DNA of 44,986 nt from an uncultured Eisenbergiella sp. (GCA_947630215.1 CANRGX010000017.1:1-44986), one strand, 5' to 3'; numbered from the stretch's first letter, positions 16,995-26,848 are shown. A program made the numbers and translations. The notes: generated from the letters alone by a model not told the origin.

Positions 16995-17363
16995 CTATAA
17001 TACTTCCGGAGCCAGAGAAGCAATCTTCATAAACTGCTTATCACGAAGCTCACGCGCTACCGGCCCAAAGATACGGGTTCCCCTGGGGGTCTTGTCATCC
17101 TTGATGATGACGGCAGCATTTTCATCAAACCGGATATAAGAACCGTCCTTGCGGCGCATTCCCTTTACGGAACGAACCACGACAGCCTTTACCACATCGC
17201 CCTTCTTTACAACCCCGCCGGGCGTTGCATCTTTGACGCTGGCGACGATGATATCCCCGATATTTGCATATCTTCTGGTAGAGCCACCCATAACCCGGAT
17301 GCACAGGATCTCCTTCGCACCGGTGTTATCGGCAACCTTCAGTCTCGTTTCCTGTTGAATCAT
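16995..17363 (-). CDS. rplN: 50S ribosomal protein L14
   Basis: The protein has 122 residues and starts [18 protein letters not shown]. Other motifs are [35 protein letters not shown] and [14 protein letters not shown]14 forms an intersubunit bridge. It is 32 bases after rpsQ. Confidence 0.98.
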   Translation of the reverse strand: MIQQETRLKVADNTGAKEILCIRVMGGSTRRYANIGDIIVASVKDATPGGVVKKGDVVKAVVVRSVKGMRRKDGSYIRFDENAAVIIKDDKTPRGTRIFGPVARELRDKQFMKIASLAPEVL

Positions 17364-17395
17364 AACAATTCTCCTTCCAACTTAATTGCCGCTGT

Positions 17396-17650
17396 TTATT
17401 TGGCTCTCTCGAGGATCTCCACAAGTCTCCATCTCTTGTCCTTGGACAGAGGCCGGGTCTCCATGACCTTGACGGTATCGCCAATATTGCATTCGTTATT
17501 CTCGTCATGCGCCTTCAGCTTAAAGGTCTCCTTCACGATCTTTTTGTAAAGGGGATGCTTCACATGGTTCTCAATCGCGACGACAATCGTTTTGTCCATT
17601 CTGTTGCTTACGACTTTGCCGGTACGAGTTTTTCTTAAATTCCGCTCCAC
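17396..17650 (-). CDS. rpsQ: 30S ribosomal protein S17
   Basis: The protein has 84 residues with the OB-fold motifs [38 protein letters not shown] and [18 protein letters not shown]. It is an early-binding small-subunit protein and sits between rpmC and rplN in the usual order. Confidence 0.98.
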   Translation of the reverse strand: MERNLRKTRTGKVVSNRMDKTIVVAIENHVKHPLYKKIVKETFKLKAHDENNECNIGDTVKVMETRPLSKDKRWRLVEILERAK

Positions 17651-17678
17651 GTCTTATTTACTCCTTTCCGGGTATCCC

Positions 17679-17891
17679 TTATGATTCCGCAGCCTTGGTC
17701 TTCTGCGTGAGCAACGTCTGAATCCTGGCAATGTTCTTTCGCACTTCCCTGATTCTGGCCGTGTTGTCAAGCTGGTTCGTCGCGTTCTGGAATCTCAGGT
17801 TGAAAAGTTCCTTCTTTGCAGCCACCAGTTCCTGCGCCAGATCCGCAGCGGATTTGCTGCTCAGTTCTTCCAAATATTTCTTAGCTTTCAT
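17679..17891 (-). CDS. rpmC: 50S ribosomal protein L29
   Basis: The protein has 70 residues: [37 protein letters not shown], then [17 protein letters not shown]29 lies near the peptide exit. Its ATG at 17891 overlaps the end of rplP by 11 bases, so the two are translationally coupled. Confidence 0.97.
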   Translation of the reverse strand: MKAKKYLEELSSKSAADLAQELVAAKKELFNLRFQNATNQLDNTARIREVRKNIARIQTLLTQKTKAAES

Positions 17892-18318
17892 TTGCCACAC
17901 CGCCTTCCGAGTCTGCTTTTGAAACGATTTTGCACTTGCAGGGGAGCTTATGCATTGCGAGACGTAACGCTTCCTTTGCGGATTCCTCCGGAACTCCGGC
18001 GATCTCGAACATGACGCGTCCGGGCTTCACAACCGCTACCCAGTACTCCAGGGTGCCTTTACCGGAACCCATACGGGTCTCGGCGGGCTTCGCCGTCACC
18101 GGCTTGTCGGGGAAAATCTTAATCCAGACCTGGCCGCTTCTCTTGGTATAACGCGTCAGCGCGATACGGGCCGCTTCAATCTGGTTGGATTTGATCCAGC
18201 AGGGCTCCAAAGCCACCAGTCCATATTCTCCGTAGGTGATCGTATTGCCGCGCAGGGCTTTTCCCTTCATGGAACCGCGGAACTGTTTACGACGCTTTAC
18301 TCTTTTTGGCATTAACAT
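17881..18318 (-). CDS. rplP: 50S ribosomal protein L16
   Basis: The protein has 145 residues, starting [20 protein letters not shown]. It contains [22 protein letters not shown] in two parts, [20 protein letters not shown] and [16 protein letters not shown]. The ATG shares one base with the rpsC stop (TAATG). L16 organises the A-site region of the large subunit. Confidence 0.98.
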   Translation of the reverse strand: MLMPKRVKRRKQFRGSMKGKALRGNTITYGEYGLVALEPCWIKSNQIEAARIALTRYTKRSGQVWIKIFPDKPVTAKPAETRMGSGKGTLEYWVAVVKPGRVMFEIAGVPEESAKEALRLAMHKLPCKCKIVSKADSEGGVANES

Positions 18319-18974
18319 TATTTATCGCTCCCTTCCTTGTTTCCCTTCGCAGGAAGTACCTCGCCCTTATAGATCCAGACCTTGACGCCGACCTTGCCAT
18401 AGGTGGTGTTCGCCTCCGCGAAACCGTAGTCGATATCGGCTCTCAGCGTCTGAAGCGGGATTGTGCCCTCGCTGTAGAACTCCGTGCGGGCGATATCCGC
18501 GCCGCCCAGACGGCCCGCGCAGGCGGTCTTGATGCCCAGCGCGCCGGACTTCATGGTTCTGCCGATGCAGGATTTCATCGCTCTGCGGAAGGAGACACGG
18601 TTCTCCAGCTGCTGCGCGATGTTCTCCGCCACCAGCTGCGCATCCCTGTCCGGACGCTTGATTTCCTTGATGTCGATAAACACCTTCTTGTCGGTCAGCT
18701 TGGACAGTTCTTTCTTGGTCACTTCGATCTCGGCGCCGCCCTTGCCGATGACTACGCCGGGCTTAGCCGTATACAGAATCACCTTTACCCTGTCGGACGC
18801 TCTCTCGATCTCGATCTTGGAAACGCCCGCAGCGTGCAGCTTTTTCTTTAAAAATTCCCTGATTTTATAATCTTCCACTAAGAAGTCCGCGTACTCCGCA
18901 TCCGCGTACCATCTGGAATCCCAGTCCTTAATGACGCCGACTCTTAAACCGTGAGGATTAACCTTCTGTCCCAT
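18318..18974 (-). CDS. rpsC: 30S ribosomal protein S3
   Basis: The protein has 218 residues. It begins [20 protein letters not shown]; the KH domain includes [19 protein letters not shown]; the C-terminal domain has [19 protein letters not shown] and [21 protein letters not shown] in two parts. S3 lies at the mRNA entry channel. Confidence 0.98.
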   Translation of the reverse strand: MGQKVNPHGLRVGVIKDWDSRWYADAEYADFLVEDYKIREFLKKKLHAAGVSKIEIERASDRVKVILYTAKPGVVIGKGGAEIEVTKKELSKLTDKKVFIDIKEIKRPDRDAQLVAENIAQQLENRVSFRRAMKSCIGRTMKSGALGIKTACAGRLGGADIARTEFYSEGTIPLQTLRADIDYGFAEANTTYGKVGVKVWIYKGEVLPAKGNKEGSDK

Positions 18975-18986
18975 TACTCATTCCTC

Positions 18987-19376
18987 CTACTTTTTCTCAT
19001 CCAGCACAACAGTGATATGGCTCATTCTTTTCAATATCCTGTAGGCTCTGCCCTGGGCCCTGGGTCTGATTCTTTTCATGATGGGGCCGGTCGTCGCGTA
19101 ACACTCCGCGACATAGAGATCTTCCTTTTTCAGGCCGTTGTTGTTTTCCGCGTTTGCTACTGCGGACTCAAGCAGCTTCTTGATCAGGCTGGAAGCGTAT
19201 CTGGGATTGTACGTTACGATGCCCAGAGCGGTTTCCACGTCCTTGCCTCTGATGGCATCCAGTACAAAACAGGCTTTTGTTACAGACACTCTTGCGTAAG
19301 ATAATTTTGCAGAAGGTCTTGTATCTTTATTCGCATTTCTTTCTCTCTTGATTTGGGATCTGTGTCCTTTTGCCAT
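18987..19376 (-). CDS. rplV: 50S ribosomal protein L22
   Basis: The protein has 129 residues with AKLSYARVSVTKACFVLDAI, the LLESAVANAENN helix, and the tunnel hairpin and C-terminus IMKRIRPRAQGRAYRILKR. L22 lines the peptide exit tunnel. It is 19 bases after rpsS. Confidence 0.98.
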   Translation of the reverse strand: MAKGHRSQIKRERNANKDTRPSAKLSYARVSVTKACFVLDAIRGKDVETALGIVTYNPRYASSLIKKLLESAVANAENNNGLKKEDLYVAECYATTGPIMKRIRPRAQGRAYRILKRMSHITVVLDEKK

Positions 19377-19395
19377 GAATAAAACCTCCTTTCGA

Positions 19396-19677
19396 TTACC
19401 TTACTTTGGATTTCTTTTCGTCTTTCCCATGGCCTCTGTAGGTTCTGGTCACTACGAATTCACCAAGTTTATGGCCTACCATATCTTCCGTTACATATAC
19501 CGGGACGTGCTTGCGGCCGTCGTGTACCGCGAACGTGTGTCCAACGAAGGACGGGAAAATCGTGGAACGGCGGGACCAGGTCTTGATAACCTGTTTCTGC
19601 CCGGAAGCGTTCTGTGCGTCCACTTTCTTCAGCAGGCTGGCATCTGCAAAAGGTCCTTTTTTCAGTGATCTTGCCAT
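19396..19677 (-). CDS. rpsS: 30S ribosomal protein S19
   Basis: The protein has 93 residues: [19 protein letters not shown], then [21 protein letters not shown] and [19 protein letters not shown] in pieces. S19 forms the head of the small subunit with S13. Confidence 0.98.
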   Translation of the reverse strand: MARSLKKGPFADASLLKKVDAQNASGQKQVIKTWSRRSTIFPSFVGHTFAVHDGRKHVPVYVTEDMVGHKLGEFVVTRTYRGHGKDEKKSKVR

Positions 19678-19697
19678 TGTTCTTCTCCTCCTAATCC

Positions 19698-20540
19698 TTA
19701 TTTGAGCGCTTTGCCGTCTCGTCTTCTCACGATCAGCTTGTTGGAAGCCTTCTTAGGTCTGCGCGTCTTTAAGCCGAGCGCCGGTTTGCCCCAAGGAGTG
19801 CTCGGGCCGGGACGGCCGATACCGGTCTTGCCTTCGCCGCCGCCGTGCGGGTGGTCATTGGGGTTCATGACGGAACCGCGGACGGTAGGACGGATGCCCA
19901 TGTGACGCTTGCGCCCGGCTTTCCCGTAATTGATCAGGTTGTGATCCCCGTTGCCCACAATACCGACGGTTGCGCGGCATACCAGGGGAACCATCCTCAT
20001 CTCACCGGAGGGAAGTCTCAACGTTGCATATTTTCCTTCTTTCGCCATCAGCTGTGCGCTGTTTCCGGCGGAACGCACCATCTGGCCGCCCTTGCCCGGA
20101 TACAGTTCGATGTTGTGTACCTGCGTACCAACAGGGATTTCGGATAACGGCAGGCAGTTGCCCACTCTCACTTCCGCTTCGGGTCCGTTTACGACCTTCT
20201 GTCCGACTTTCAGTCCCTCGGGAGCGAGGATATAGGATTTCTGGCCGTCCGCATAGCAGATCAGCGCGATATTAGCAGTTCTGTTGGGGTCATATTCGAT
20301 GCCCACCACCGTTGCCGGCACACCGTCCTTCTGTCTCTTAAAGTCCACCAGCCTATACTGTCTGCGGACGCCGCCGCCCTGGTGCCTGACGGTGATTTTG
20401 CCCTGGTTGTTGCGGCCGGCGTTCTTCTTCAGAGACACGCAGAGACTCTTTTCGGGAGTGCTCTTGGTAATCTCGGAAAAATCGGAACCGGTCATGTTTC
20501 TTCTGGATGGTGTATAGGGATTATAGGTTTTAATTCCCAT
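19698..20540 (-). CDS. rplB: 50S ribosomal protein L2
   Basis: The protein has 280 residues. It starts [20 protein letters not shown]; the RNA-binding core has [20 protein letters not shown]; and the C-terminal signature is [18 protein letters not shown] with the His close to the peptidyl transferase centre. It is followed by rpsS at 20 bases, but preceded by a 241-base structured spacer after rplW, which is unusual. Confidence 0.98.
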   Translation of the reverse strand: MGIKTYNPYTPSRRNMTGSDFSEITKSTPEKSLCVSLKKNAGRNNQGKITVRHQGGGVRRQYRLVDFKRQKDGVPATVVGIEYDPNRTANIALICYADGQKSYILAPEGLKVGQKVVNGPEAEVRVGNCLPLSEIPVGTQVHNIELYPGKGGQMVRSAGNSAQLMAKEGKYATLRLPSGEMRMVPLVCRATVGIVGNGDHNLINYGKAGRKRHMGIRPTVRGSVMNPNDHPHGGGEGKTGIGRPGPSTPWGKPALGLKTRRPKKASNKLIVRRRDGKALK

Positions 20541-20781
20541 GATGATTTCTCCTTTAACTCAATTTATTATCGTGCTTTTTTGCACATATGCGCGATGAAC
20601 AGAGCGAACGCGGATTGTGAAAGAGGACTTTGCCATGCTTGCATGAGCAAAGGACTCTTTTGCAAGACGCATAAGCGTGCGTTCGTCAGAACGCATGGAA
20701 CGCGACCGAGGAAGCGCCAGCTTCCGAGGGGTTCGCTCGTCCGGAGGGCGAGGGGTTCGCTCTCACCGCCTGACTGCATCT
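20541..20781 (-). other. Structured 241-base insertion-like spacer between rplW and rplB
   Basis: No credible gene is present. Three strong inverted repeats are seen. The largest (20620-20660) pairs AAAGAG/CTCTTT, CTTTGC/GCAAAG and CATGC/GCATG around a two-base internal loop. The next is TGCGTTC/GAACGCA (20678-20695) and the third GGAAGC/GCTTCC (20710-20725). The 14-base direct repeat CGAGGGGTTCGCTC occurs at 20725-20738 and 20749-20762. rplW and rplB are normally only some tens of bases apart. Confidence 0.6.
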
Positions 20782-21081
20782 TTACAGCCCCGCAAAGATC
20801 TCAATCTCTTTGCTGTCCGCCGTCAGGGTGACAATCGCCTTCTTGATCTTGGCGGTCCTGCCGACGACCATGCCGCGCCTTTTCTTCTTGCCGGGGGCGT
20901 TTAAGGTGTTCACCTTCGCCACTTTGGCGCCTTCAAACATCTTCTCGACCGCTTCTTTGATCTGGGACTTGTTCGCTTCCGGATTCACCAGGAAGGTATA
21001 TTTCTTCTCGCTCATGCCCGCCATGCTTTTCTCGGTAATGACGGGTCTGAGGATCACGTCATAGTATTTAATGTCAGCCAT
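20782..21081 (-). CDS. rplW: 50S ribosomal protein L23
   Basis: The protein has 99 residues: [18 protein letters not shown], then [20 protein letters not shown] and the loop [20 protein letters not shown]23 docks trigger factor and SRP at the tunnel exit. The ATG shares one base with the rplD stop codon (TAATG). Confidence 0.98.
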   Translation of the reverse strand: MADIKYYDVILRPVITEKSMAGMSEKKYTFLVNPEANKSQIKEAVEKMFEGAKVAKVNTLNAPGKKKRRGMVVGRTAKIKKAIVTLTADSKEIEIFAGL

Positions 21082-21701
21082 TATGCGTATACCTCCTCAA
21101 TCGTCTTGACAGCGTCCTTGGTCAGAACCAGCTTTTTGGCCTTCATCACGTCATAGACGTTGATGGTGTTGGGCAGCGCCATTTTCACGGTGGGGATGTT
21201 CCTTGCGCTCATCATGATGTTGACATCATTGTCATTGATCACCACCAGCCCGTTGTCCACGTTCAGGTTCTGCATCACCTTCACAAAATTCTTCGTCTTG
21301 ATTTCTTCCATTTTCAGTTCATCCAAGACCACCAGATTGGAGGATGCGACCTTGTCGGTCAGCGCGGACTTCAAAGCCGCCCTTTTCTCTTTTTTGTTGA
21401 TCTTGAAGGAATAATCTCTCGGAACGGGGGCGAATACCATGCCGCCGCCGGTCCACTGGGGCGCTCTCGTCGAGCCCTGTCTGGCATGGCCGGTGTCCTT
21501 CTGTCTCCAGGGCTTCCTGCCGCCGCCGGAAACCTCGGAGCGGGTCTTGGCCTTCTGCGTTCCCTGACGGTTGTTCGCAAGCTGCTGCACAACTGCCATA
21601 TGCACCAGATGCTCGTTGATCGCAACGCCGAAAACCGCATCGCTGAGCTCAATGGTGCCGACCTGATTGCCTTCCATATTATAAACAGCTACCTGTGCCA
21701 T
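21081..21701 (-). CDS. rplD: 50S ribosomal protein L4
   Basis: The protein has 206 residues: [19 protein letters not shown], the tunnel loop [20 protein letters not shown] and the C-terminal [20 protein letters not shown]. In E. coli L4 also represses the S10 operon through its leader; whether it does so here is unknown. It is 23 bases after rplC. Confidence 0.98.
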   Translation of the reverse strand: MAQVAVYNMEGNQVGTIELSDAVFGVAINEHLVHMAVVQQLANNRQGTQKAKTRSEVSGGGRKPWRQKDTGHARQGSTRAPQWTGGGMVFAPVPRDYSFKINKKEKRAALKSALTDKVASSNLVVLDELKMEEIKTKNFVKVMQNLNVDNGLVVINDNDVNIMMSARNIPTVKMALPNTINVYDVMKAKKLVLTKDAVKTIEEVYA

Positions 21702-21724
21702 CTGTGTGTTCCTCCTTTCCTAAT

Positions 21725-22408
21725 TCAAGCTTCCACCTTGGTGGTTTCTTTGAGTGTGACTAAAGCTTTCTTAGGTCCCGGTACCGCACCTTTTACAAGG
21801 ATCAGATTCTTCTCGGCGTCAACCTTTACCACATCCAGATTCTGAACCGTCACCCTTACGCAGCCCATGTGACCGGGCATTCCCTTGCCCTTGAACACAC
21901 GGCCGGGAGAAGTCGCGGAGCCGTTGGAACCCTGATGGCGATGGAACTTGGAACCGTGAGCCATGGGGCCTCTGTGCTGGCCGAATCTCTTGATGGCGCC
22001 CTGGAAGCCCTTGCCCTTGCTGATGGCGGTGGCGTCCACTCTGTCGCCCGCGGCGAAAATGTCGGCCTTGATTTCCTGTGCCAGCGCATATTCGGATGCG
22101 TTCTCAAACCTGAACTCCCGCAGATACTTCTTGCAGGAAACGCCGGCCTTGTCAAAATGGCCCTTCTGCGCCTTATTGACGCCGTGCCGGTGAATGATAT
22201 CCTTCTTGCCGGCCTTGTCCCGGTTGACGATTCTTTCCTTCTTATCTACGAAGCCGACCTGAACCGCGTCATAGCCGTCCTTTTCAGCGGTCTTGATCTG
22301 GGTCACGTAGCAGGGGCCTGCCTGCAGCACGGTCACCGGTACAAGAACGCCGTCGTCGTTGAAAACCTGGGTCATGCCGACCTTGATCGCTAAAATGCCT
22401 TTTTTCAT
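21725..22408 (-). CDS. rplC: 50S ribosomal protein L3
   Basis: The protein has 227 residues from the ATG at 22408, with AAGGAGG upstream; the longer open frame runs into the spacer. Motifs: [41 protein letters not shown] in two parts, and [21 protein letters not shown]3 is a primary assembly protein near the peptidyl transferase centre. Confidence 0.98.
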   Translation of the reverse strand: MKKGILAIKVGMTQVFNDDGVLVPVTVLQAGPCYVTQIKTAEKDGYDAVQVGFVDKKERIVNRDKAGKKDIIHRHGVNKAQKGHFDKAGVSCKKYLREFRFENASEYALAQEIKADIFAAGDRVDATAISKGKGFQGAIKRFGQHRGPMAHGSKFHRHQGSNGSATSPGRVFKGKGMPGHMGCVRVTVQNLDVVKVDAEKNLILVKGAVPGPKKALVTLKETTKVEA

Positions 22409-22529
22409 TTTCTGATTTGACCTCCTTTTTGTTCTACATAGCGGAATGTTCACGTCTTTCCTTCTTTCCGAAAAAGCGGTTAAAGCCGTTGGACCATTCA
22501 TACGTCTTTGTAGAGGTTTGCTTTACGAG
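22409..22529 (-). other. rpsJ-rplC spacer
   Basis: A 121-base non-coding spacer. AAAGACGT occurs twice, and an ACGG-CTTTAA-CCGC element followed by TTTTT could form a very short hairpin. Nothing here is strong enough to be called a terminator. Confidence 0.3.
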
Positions 22530-22847
22530 TTACCTGTTCTTCATTTTGATGTCGATATACACGCCTGCGGGCATTTCCAGTCTCTGCAGGGCATCCACCG
22601 TCTTGTTGGTGGGGGTGATGATATCGATCAGTCTCTTGTGCGTCCTGCGTTCAAACTGTTCTCTGGAATCCTTGTCCTTGTGAACAGCTCTCAGAATCGT
22701 GACCACCTCTTTCTTGGTCGGAAGCGGGACGGGGCCGCTCACCTGCGCTCCGTTTTTCCTGACCGTCTCGATGATCTTCTTCGCCGACGCATCCACCAGC
22801 TGGTGGTCGTAAGCCTTCAGTGTAATACGCATTACCTGAGTTGCCAT
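22530..22847 (-). CDS. rpsJ: 30S ribosomal protein S10
   Basis: The protein has 105 residues: [20 protein letters not shown], then [20 protein letters not shown] and the end [16 protein letters not shown]10 is in the small-subunit head and also serves as NusE in transcription antitermination. It is the first gene of the S10 operon. The ATG at 22847 has AGGAGG eleven bases upstream. Confidence 0.98.
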   Translation of the reverse strand: MATQVMRITLKAYDHQLVDASAKKIIETVRKNGAQVSGPVPLPTKKEVVTILRAVHKDKDSREQFERRTHKRLIDIITPTNKTVDALQRLEMPAGVYIDIKMKNR

Positions 22848-23142
22848 AAAAAAAGTCGCCTCCTTTTCGCGCTTTTGAGATAAGTGCGACAAGCGGTGAC
22901 TGTACACTCTCCCGTGTGTGTCCTGCTGGTAAGCAACCCGGAAAGACCTCTCTTTCCCTTACCGCAGACGCCCACGTTCCTCCTGCAGACGGTCTGGCTT
23001 TCGTACCGTCACAGGTGCTGCTGATTGGTACAGTGACTTGTCGTCAGTTTTCTAACTTGACATTCGCTCCACGGAAAACCTGCAGGGATTATGTATTTTC
23101 CCATACAGCAACCTCACGCTTCATCGCTATCATGTCACAGCA
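22848..23142 (-). promoter_or_regulatory. rpsJ: Long structured leader of the S10 operon
   Basis: About 295 nt separate the predicted transcription start from rpsJ. No gene is seen. On the - strand a nested hairpin at 22928-22963 pairs GGTAAG/CTTACC and GGAAAG/CTTTCC. A second near 22985-23015 pairs GACGGT/ACCGTC. Long leaders in this position can mediate autoregulation by a ribosomal protein (L4 in E. coli); the protein acting here is not known. Confidence 0.5.
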
Positions 23143-23148
23143 TCTCGA

Positions 23149-23177
23149 ATTATACCCGATATATCAGGAAAAAGCAA
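23149..23177 (-). promoter_or_regulatory. rpsJ: Promoter of the S10-spc operon
   Basis: On the - strand TTGCTT (23172-23177) and TATAAT (23149-23154) are separated by exactly 17 bases. It is the only good promoter between the membrane protein gene ending at 23197 and rpsJ. Confidence 0.75.
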
Positions 23178-23196
23178 GCATTTTTTGAAAAAATTT

Positions 23197-25599
23197 TCAG
23201 AAGCTGTCCGTATCCTGTTTTCGGACGTCGTTTTCCGTCTCTTTTGTCTCTGTTTCTTCTATATATAATGGATCGGATTTGCCGCCTTTTTCCGTCCGCT
23301 TTTTCTTCCATCTGAAATAGCGGCCGCTGATCCGGTCTACTACCAGGCAGAGCAGCGTATATACGGACACCAGCTCCGCAATCCGCCACAGGGCCGGCTC
23401 CCGGAACGCCACCCGGATCCTGCCCCGATACCCTGCCGGGATCAAAAGACGGATGCTGTTGTTTCTGCCCCGGGTCATTTCGATGGGAGTGTGGTTTTCA
23501 TCCTCCGCCTCATAGCCCACATAGGAAAGCAGGGGCAAATCCAAAGCCGCTTCTTCTCCGTCTTCATTTTCCACGTCCAGCGTCAGCGCATTATACCTGC
23601 GGCTGTAAGTGACAACGGGCTGTCCTTCGGCCGTTTCCACCTCCCGCGGCACCTGCTGCGCCACCGTCCCGGCCGGCAGATATTCGTATCCGGATCCCGC
23701 AAAGGTAGTCATAGCGGCGGTATCATAGGGCCGCCAGGCGGAACTTTCATCCATCACAGTATTCAGGAAAAACAACGCCTGCAGTACGGTGCAGAACCCA
23801 ATGGCGCCCAGAAGAAAACGCGCCCGTTCCCGTCCCCCGTCCCTTCTAGCGTCCCTTTCCAGGATACAGGCCAGCCAGGTCAGAAAAACGCCGGCCGCCG
23901 CCAAAAACCGCCAGGGGAACTGCAGACTGGTCAGAAACAGCGCCCTCTCCCCCAAAAGCCCCAGCAGCGCGTCGTAGGGGAACAGACAGGTGGACAAAAA
24001 GAGACTGCACACGCAGAAGGCCAGGCACAGCTTTTCCGCCCTGTCCCATTTTTCCTTTCTTCCCCGCGCAAGGCCCAGCAGCCAGAAAAACAGCACCGTA
24101 AGAAAGCCCAGCCCGATCCCCAGAAGGTGCTCCTCCTGCAGGCCGGCGGAAACCGCCTTGCTGGTAGATTTTTGAAAATTCACGGTGAAAAACTGGTATA
24201 AAAACATTCCGCTTTGCTGGATCCCCGGGCTTTCCTCCACACGTCCCGGACTGTTATATACAAAACTCATTTCATTGTAATCCAGGAACGGAATCAGAAA
24301 CCAGAGGTTGAGGAGCACGGTGACCGCGCCCGTCTTCAGCAGGCGGAAGAAAACCCGTTTGGAGAAGGTTTTACGAAACAGCAAAAGCCCGGCCAACAGC
24401 AAAAACAGCGCCGTTATCTCAAAGGTGAGCACATGGGACTGCAGCACACCGGTCAATCCTGCAGCCAGCATGACGGCGCCGGTTTTCCCCGCTTTTTTCT
24501 CTGCGTCCGCTTCCCGGTATATTTCATAAACGCCGCACAAAACCAGCGGCAGAAACGTCATGGCCGTATATTCTCCCACCGCGGCCCGGATATAAATATC
24601 CGTCAGGCGGTAGGGATACAGGGTGAAGCACAGCGCCGCCAGCACGCCGCTTTTGTCCGTCCCAAACATCCGCTTAAAGCACCGGAAGGTGATGCAGACC
24701 GTCGCCAGGTTGACGAGGAAGGTATAGCACTGATACGCCAGATAGACCGGCATCCCCAGAAACCGGAACAGGACGGGAATATAAAGGAACAGATCCGGAT
24801 ACAGCACGCCGGACGCGTAGCCGTTGCCGCCCAGCCACAGCGGATAAATTTTGACCGGGAACGCGCCGGACTCCAATCCGGCCTTTATGCCTTCGATCCG
24901 CATCAGATGAAAGCCCAGATCGTGGCCCTGAATCGGATAGTTCACAAGCAGCGGCGCAGAGGAAAGGAGCACGATGCAGGAAAGCAAAAAGAAGGTCACC
25001 CGTCCTTCTCCCGTGATCCAGGCCGGTCTTTTTTTCCATATCAGCCACACAACTCCCAGCAGCAAAACAAGCCCCGCCGCCAGCGTTGTCGCCAGGATCC
25101 AGGAAAGAGGGGAAGACACGACCCGGATCCGGCTGATGCCAAAATAGCTGTCCCCGTCCGGTACGGTCTGAAAAGAAGCCTGCACCCGCGCCGAACTACC
25201 CTTATGCAGAACATAAATATGGTAGGTCACCGAACGCTCCTGCAAATCCACGCTGACAGAATCGCCCCGCAGCGCGCCCTGCCCGTAATAGCTGCCCGTC
25301 TGGGTAACCTGCGTATGCACATCGTCGCAGTTTCGCGCCTCATATTCCACCGTCACAGTATAAATGCCCCGGCCCGGAGAAAACTCCGGTGTCCGGATCA
25401 CGAAGGAAGTCCCTTCAAAGGAGCTGTCCGCGTAATATCCGGCCTTTGTATCGGAACCGTTGTCCTGTTGGGTTTCCAGCAGCAGATCCTCCCGTTCAAA
25501 CAGAAAGTCCGGCATTCCGGTATATCCTCTGTGCAGCAAAATGCCAATCAGCAGCAGCATCGCGCATTCTACCGCGATCCATTTCCATACTGTCTTCAT
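23197..25599 (-). CDS. Large polytopic membrane protein, PTPS-related/GT-C-like family
   Basis: The protein has 800 residues. An N-terminal membrane anchor (about 5-20) precedes an extracytoplasmic beta-rich domain (to about 165), then at least ten hydrophobic helices, a second exported domain (about 625-740) and a final helix with a basic, acidic tail. The motif YPIQGHDLGFHLMRIEGIK at the first periplasmic loop, with Asp and His, and the later GNGYASGVLYPDLFLY and YPYRLTDIYIRAAVGEY, resemble the bacterial membrane proteins named after 6-pyruvoyl-tetrahydropterin synthase and GT-C glycosyltransferases that use lipid-linked sugars. Function is inferred only. Its ATG overlaps the nagA stop (ATGA), so the two are coupled. 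Confidence 0.75.
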   Translation of the reverse strand: MKTVWKWIAVECAMLLLIGILLHRGYTGMPDFLFEREDLLLETQQDNGSDTKAGYYADSSFEGTSFVIRTPEFSPGRGIYTVTVEYEARNCDDVHTQVTQTGSYYGQGALRGDSVSVDLQERSVTYHIYVLHKGSSARVQASFQTVPDGDSYFGISRIRVVSSPLSWILATTLAAGLVLLLGVVWLIWKKRPAWITGEGRVTFFLLSCIVLLSSAPLLVNYPIQGHDLGFHLMRIEGIKAGLESGAFPVKIYPLWLGGNGYASGVLYPDLFLYIPVLFRFLGMPVYLAYQCYTFLVNLATVCITFRCFKRMFGTDKSGVLAALCFTLYPYRLTDIYIRAAVGEYTAMTFLPLVLCGVYEIYREADAEKKAGKTGAVMLAAGLTGVLQSHVLTFEITALFLLLAGLLLFRKTFSKRVFFRLLKTGAVTVLLNLWFLIPFLDYNEMSFVYNSPGRVEESPGIQQSGMFLYQFFTVNFQKSTSKAVSAGLQEEHLLGIGLGFLTVLFFWLLGLARGRKEKWDRAEKLCLAFCVCSLFLSTCLFPYDALLGLLGERALFLTSLQFPWRFLAAAGVFLTWLACILERDARRDGGRERARFLLGAIGFCTVLQALFFLNTVMDESSAWRPYDTAAMTTFAGSGYEYLPAGTVAQQVPREVETAEGQPVVTYSRRYNALTLDVENEDGEEAALDLPLLSYVGYEAEDENHTPIEMTRGRNNSIRLLIPAGYRGRIRVAFREPALWRIAELVSVYTLLCLVVDRISGRYFRWKKKRTEKGGKSDPLYIEETETKETENDVRKQDTDSF

Positions 25600-26768
25600 T
25601 TTTCGTCCTCTCTGTCCCGGTCGTCCCCTTCCAGCCATTCCCCGTCCGCCATGGTTCTTACCACATGGTTTTTGGCATCCAGAAACGTCAGGTTGGCGCG
25701 CCTGCCCTCCTCCAGAAAACCAATCTGATCCGAAAGCCCCAGCAGGCGGGCCGGATTTTCTGTCAGGGCCGGAAGCGCTTCCTCCAGCGTAAGATGGGAA
25801 AACGCCATCAGATTTCGCAGCGCCTCGTCCATGGACAGGACGCTGCCTGCCCGGATATCCGTTCCCGTGATTCTGGCGTCTCCCTTTTCCAGCGTCACAT
25901 CGTTGACGCCCAGCCGATACTGCCCGTCCGGCAGACCGGCGGCCATGATGGAATCGGTGACGGCCAGAATGTGTCCGGGCCCTTTATTTTGAACGATCAG
26001 GCGCACCGTGCCGGGATGCAGGTGCCGTCCGTCGCAGATCAGTTCCGCATAGACCGACGCTTCCTCCAGCACGGCCCCGAATACCGCCGGTTCCCGCTGG
26101 TGCCAGAGCCGCATGGCGTTTCCCATATGAGTGGCCGCCCGGGCGCCGCGAAGAAACGCCTGCCTGGCCGTATCATAGTCCGCTCCGGTATGGCCCACGG
26201 CCACCTGGATCCCCAGGCGGCGGGCCGTCGGGATCAGCTCCTGCACGCCCTCTGTTTCCGGCGCCACCGTCAGATAGCGGATGTCCCCGCCGGCCGCCTC
26301 CTGATACTCCCGCAAAAGTGCCGGATCTCCCCGGCGCAAAAATGTCTCCGGCATGGCGCCGCGATACTGAGGGGAAAGAAACGGGCCTTCCAGATGCAGT
26401 CCCTCCAGACGCGCGCCCCTGTGAGGCAGCGTTTTCCACCTGCGGTATTCCCCGATACAGCGCAGGGTCTGTTCCCTGCTGTCCGTCAAAATCGAAGCGA
26501 GCCATCCGGTCGTGCCGTGGGAAGCGAACGCACGACAGACCCGTTCCAGATCCTCCGCGCGCGCCGCGTTTACGTCCACGCCGGCCGCCCCATGGGTGTG
26601 AAGGTCGAAAAAACCCGGCACCACCCGCAGACCCTGCGCGCAAAAGACCCGGATCCCTTCCGGCAGGCCAGGGCCGATCCGCCGGATCCTCCCGTCTTCA
26701 ATAAGGATATCCCCTTTGACAAAGCGGTGCTTTTGATACAACAGCCCGTCTTGAATCCCGATTTGCAT
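25596..26768 (-). CDS. nagA: N-acetylglucosamine-6-phosphate deacetylase
   Basis: The protein has 390 residues and cleaves GlcNAc-6-phosphate to glucosamine-6-phosphate and acetate, for amino-sugar use and cell-wall recycling. It has the amidohydrolase motif GFFDLHTHGAAGVDV, the metal-binding Glu in HLEGPFLSPQYRGA, His in VAVGHTGADYD, THMGNAM (usually T-H-L-F-N-A-M) and the catalytic Asp in AVTDSIMAAG. The start ATG at 26768 has GGGGGAG upstream. nagB is not in the window. The coupled membrane protein gene downstream suggests a link with amino-sugar polymers. Confidence 0.93.
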   Translation of the reverse strand: MQIGIQDGLLYQKHRFVKGDILIEDGRIRRIGPGLPEGIRVFCAQGLRVVPGFFDLHTHGAAGVDVNAARAEDLERVCRAFASHGTTGWLASILTDSREQTLRCIGEYRRWKTLPHRGARLEGLHLEGPFLSPQYRGAMPETFLRRGDPALLREYQEAAGGDIRYLTVAPETEGVQELIPTARRLGIQVAVGHTGADYDTARQAFLRGARAATHMGNAMRLWHQREPAVFGAVLEEASVYAELICDGRHLHPGTVRLIVQNKGPGHILAVTDSIMAAGLPDGQYRLGVNDVTLEKGDARITGTDIRAGSVLSMDEALRNLMAFSHLTLEEALPALTENPARLLGLSDQIGFLEEGRRANLTFLDAKNHVVRTMADGEWLEGDDRDREDEK

Positions 26769-26793
26769 CCGTCTCTCCCCCATATCTGCTGTC

Positions 26794-26822
26794 ATTATAG
26801 CAGGAACGCCACTGTATTTCCA
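26794..26822 (-). promoter_or_regulatory. nagA: Predicted nagA promoter
   Basis: On the - strand TATAAT (26794-26799) lies 17 bases from TGGAAA (26817-26822), which matches four of six -35 positions. The predicted leader is about 20 nt. It is back to back with the + strand promoter at 26849-26877. Confidence 0.55.
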
Positions 26823-26848
26823 TAGAGAGGGGAACAATATTTTCCCTG

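Noticed and set aside
20567-20779. A 70-codon open frame on the - strand in the rplW-rplB spacer
   Set aside because: The predicted peptide has no family pattern or ribosome site and is explained by the hairpins and direct repeats.
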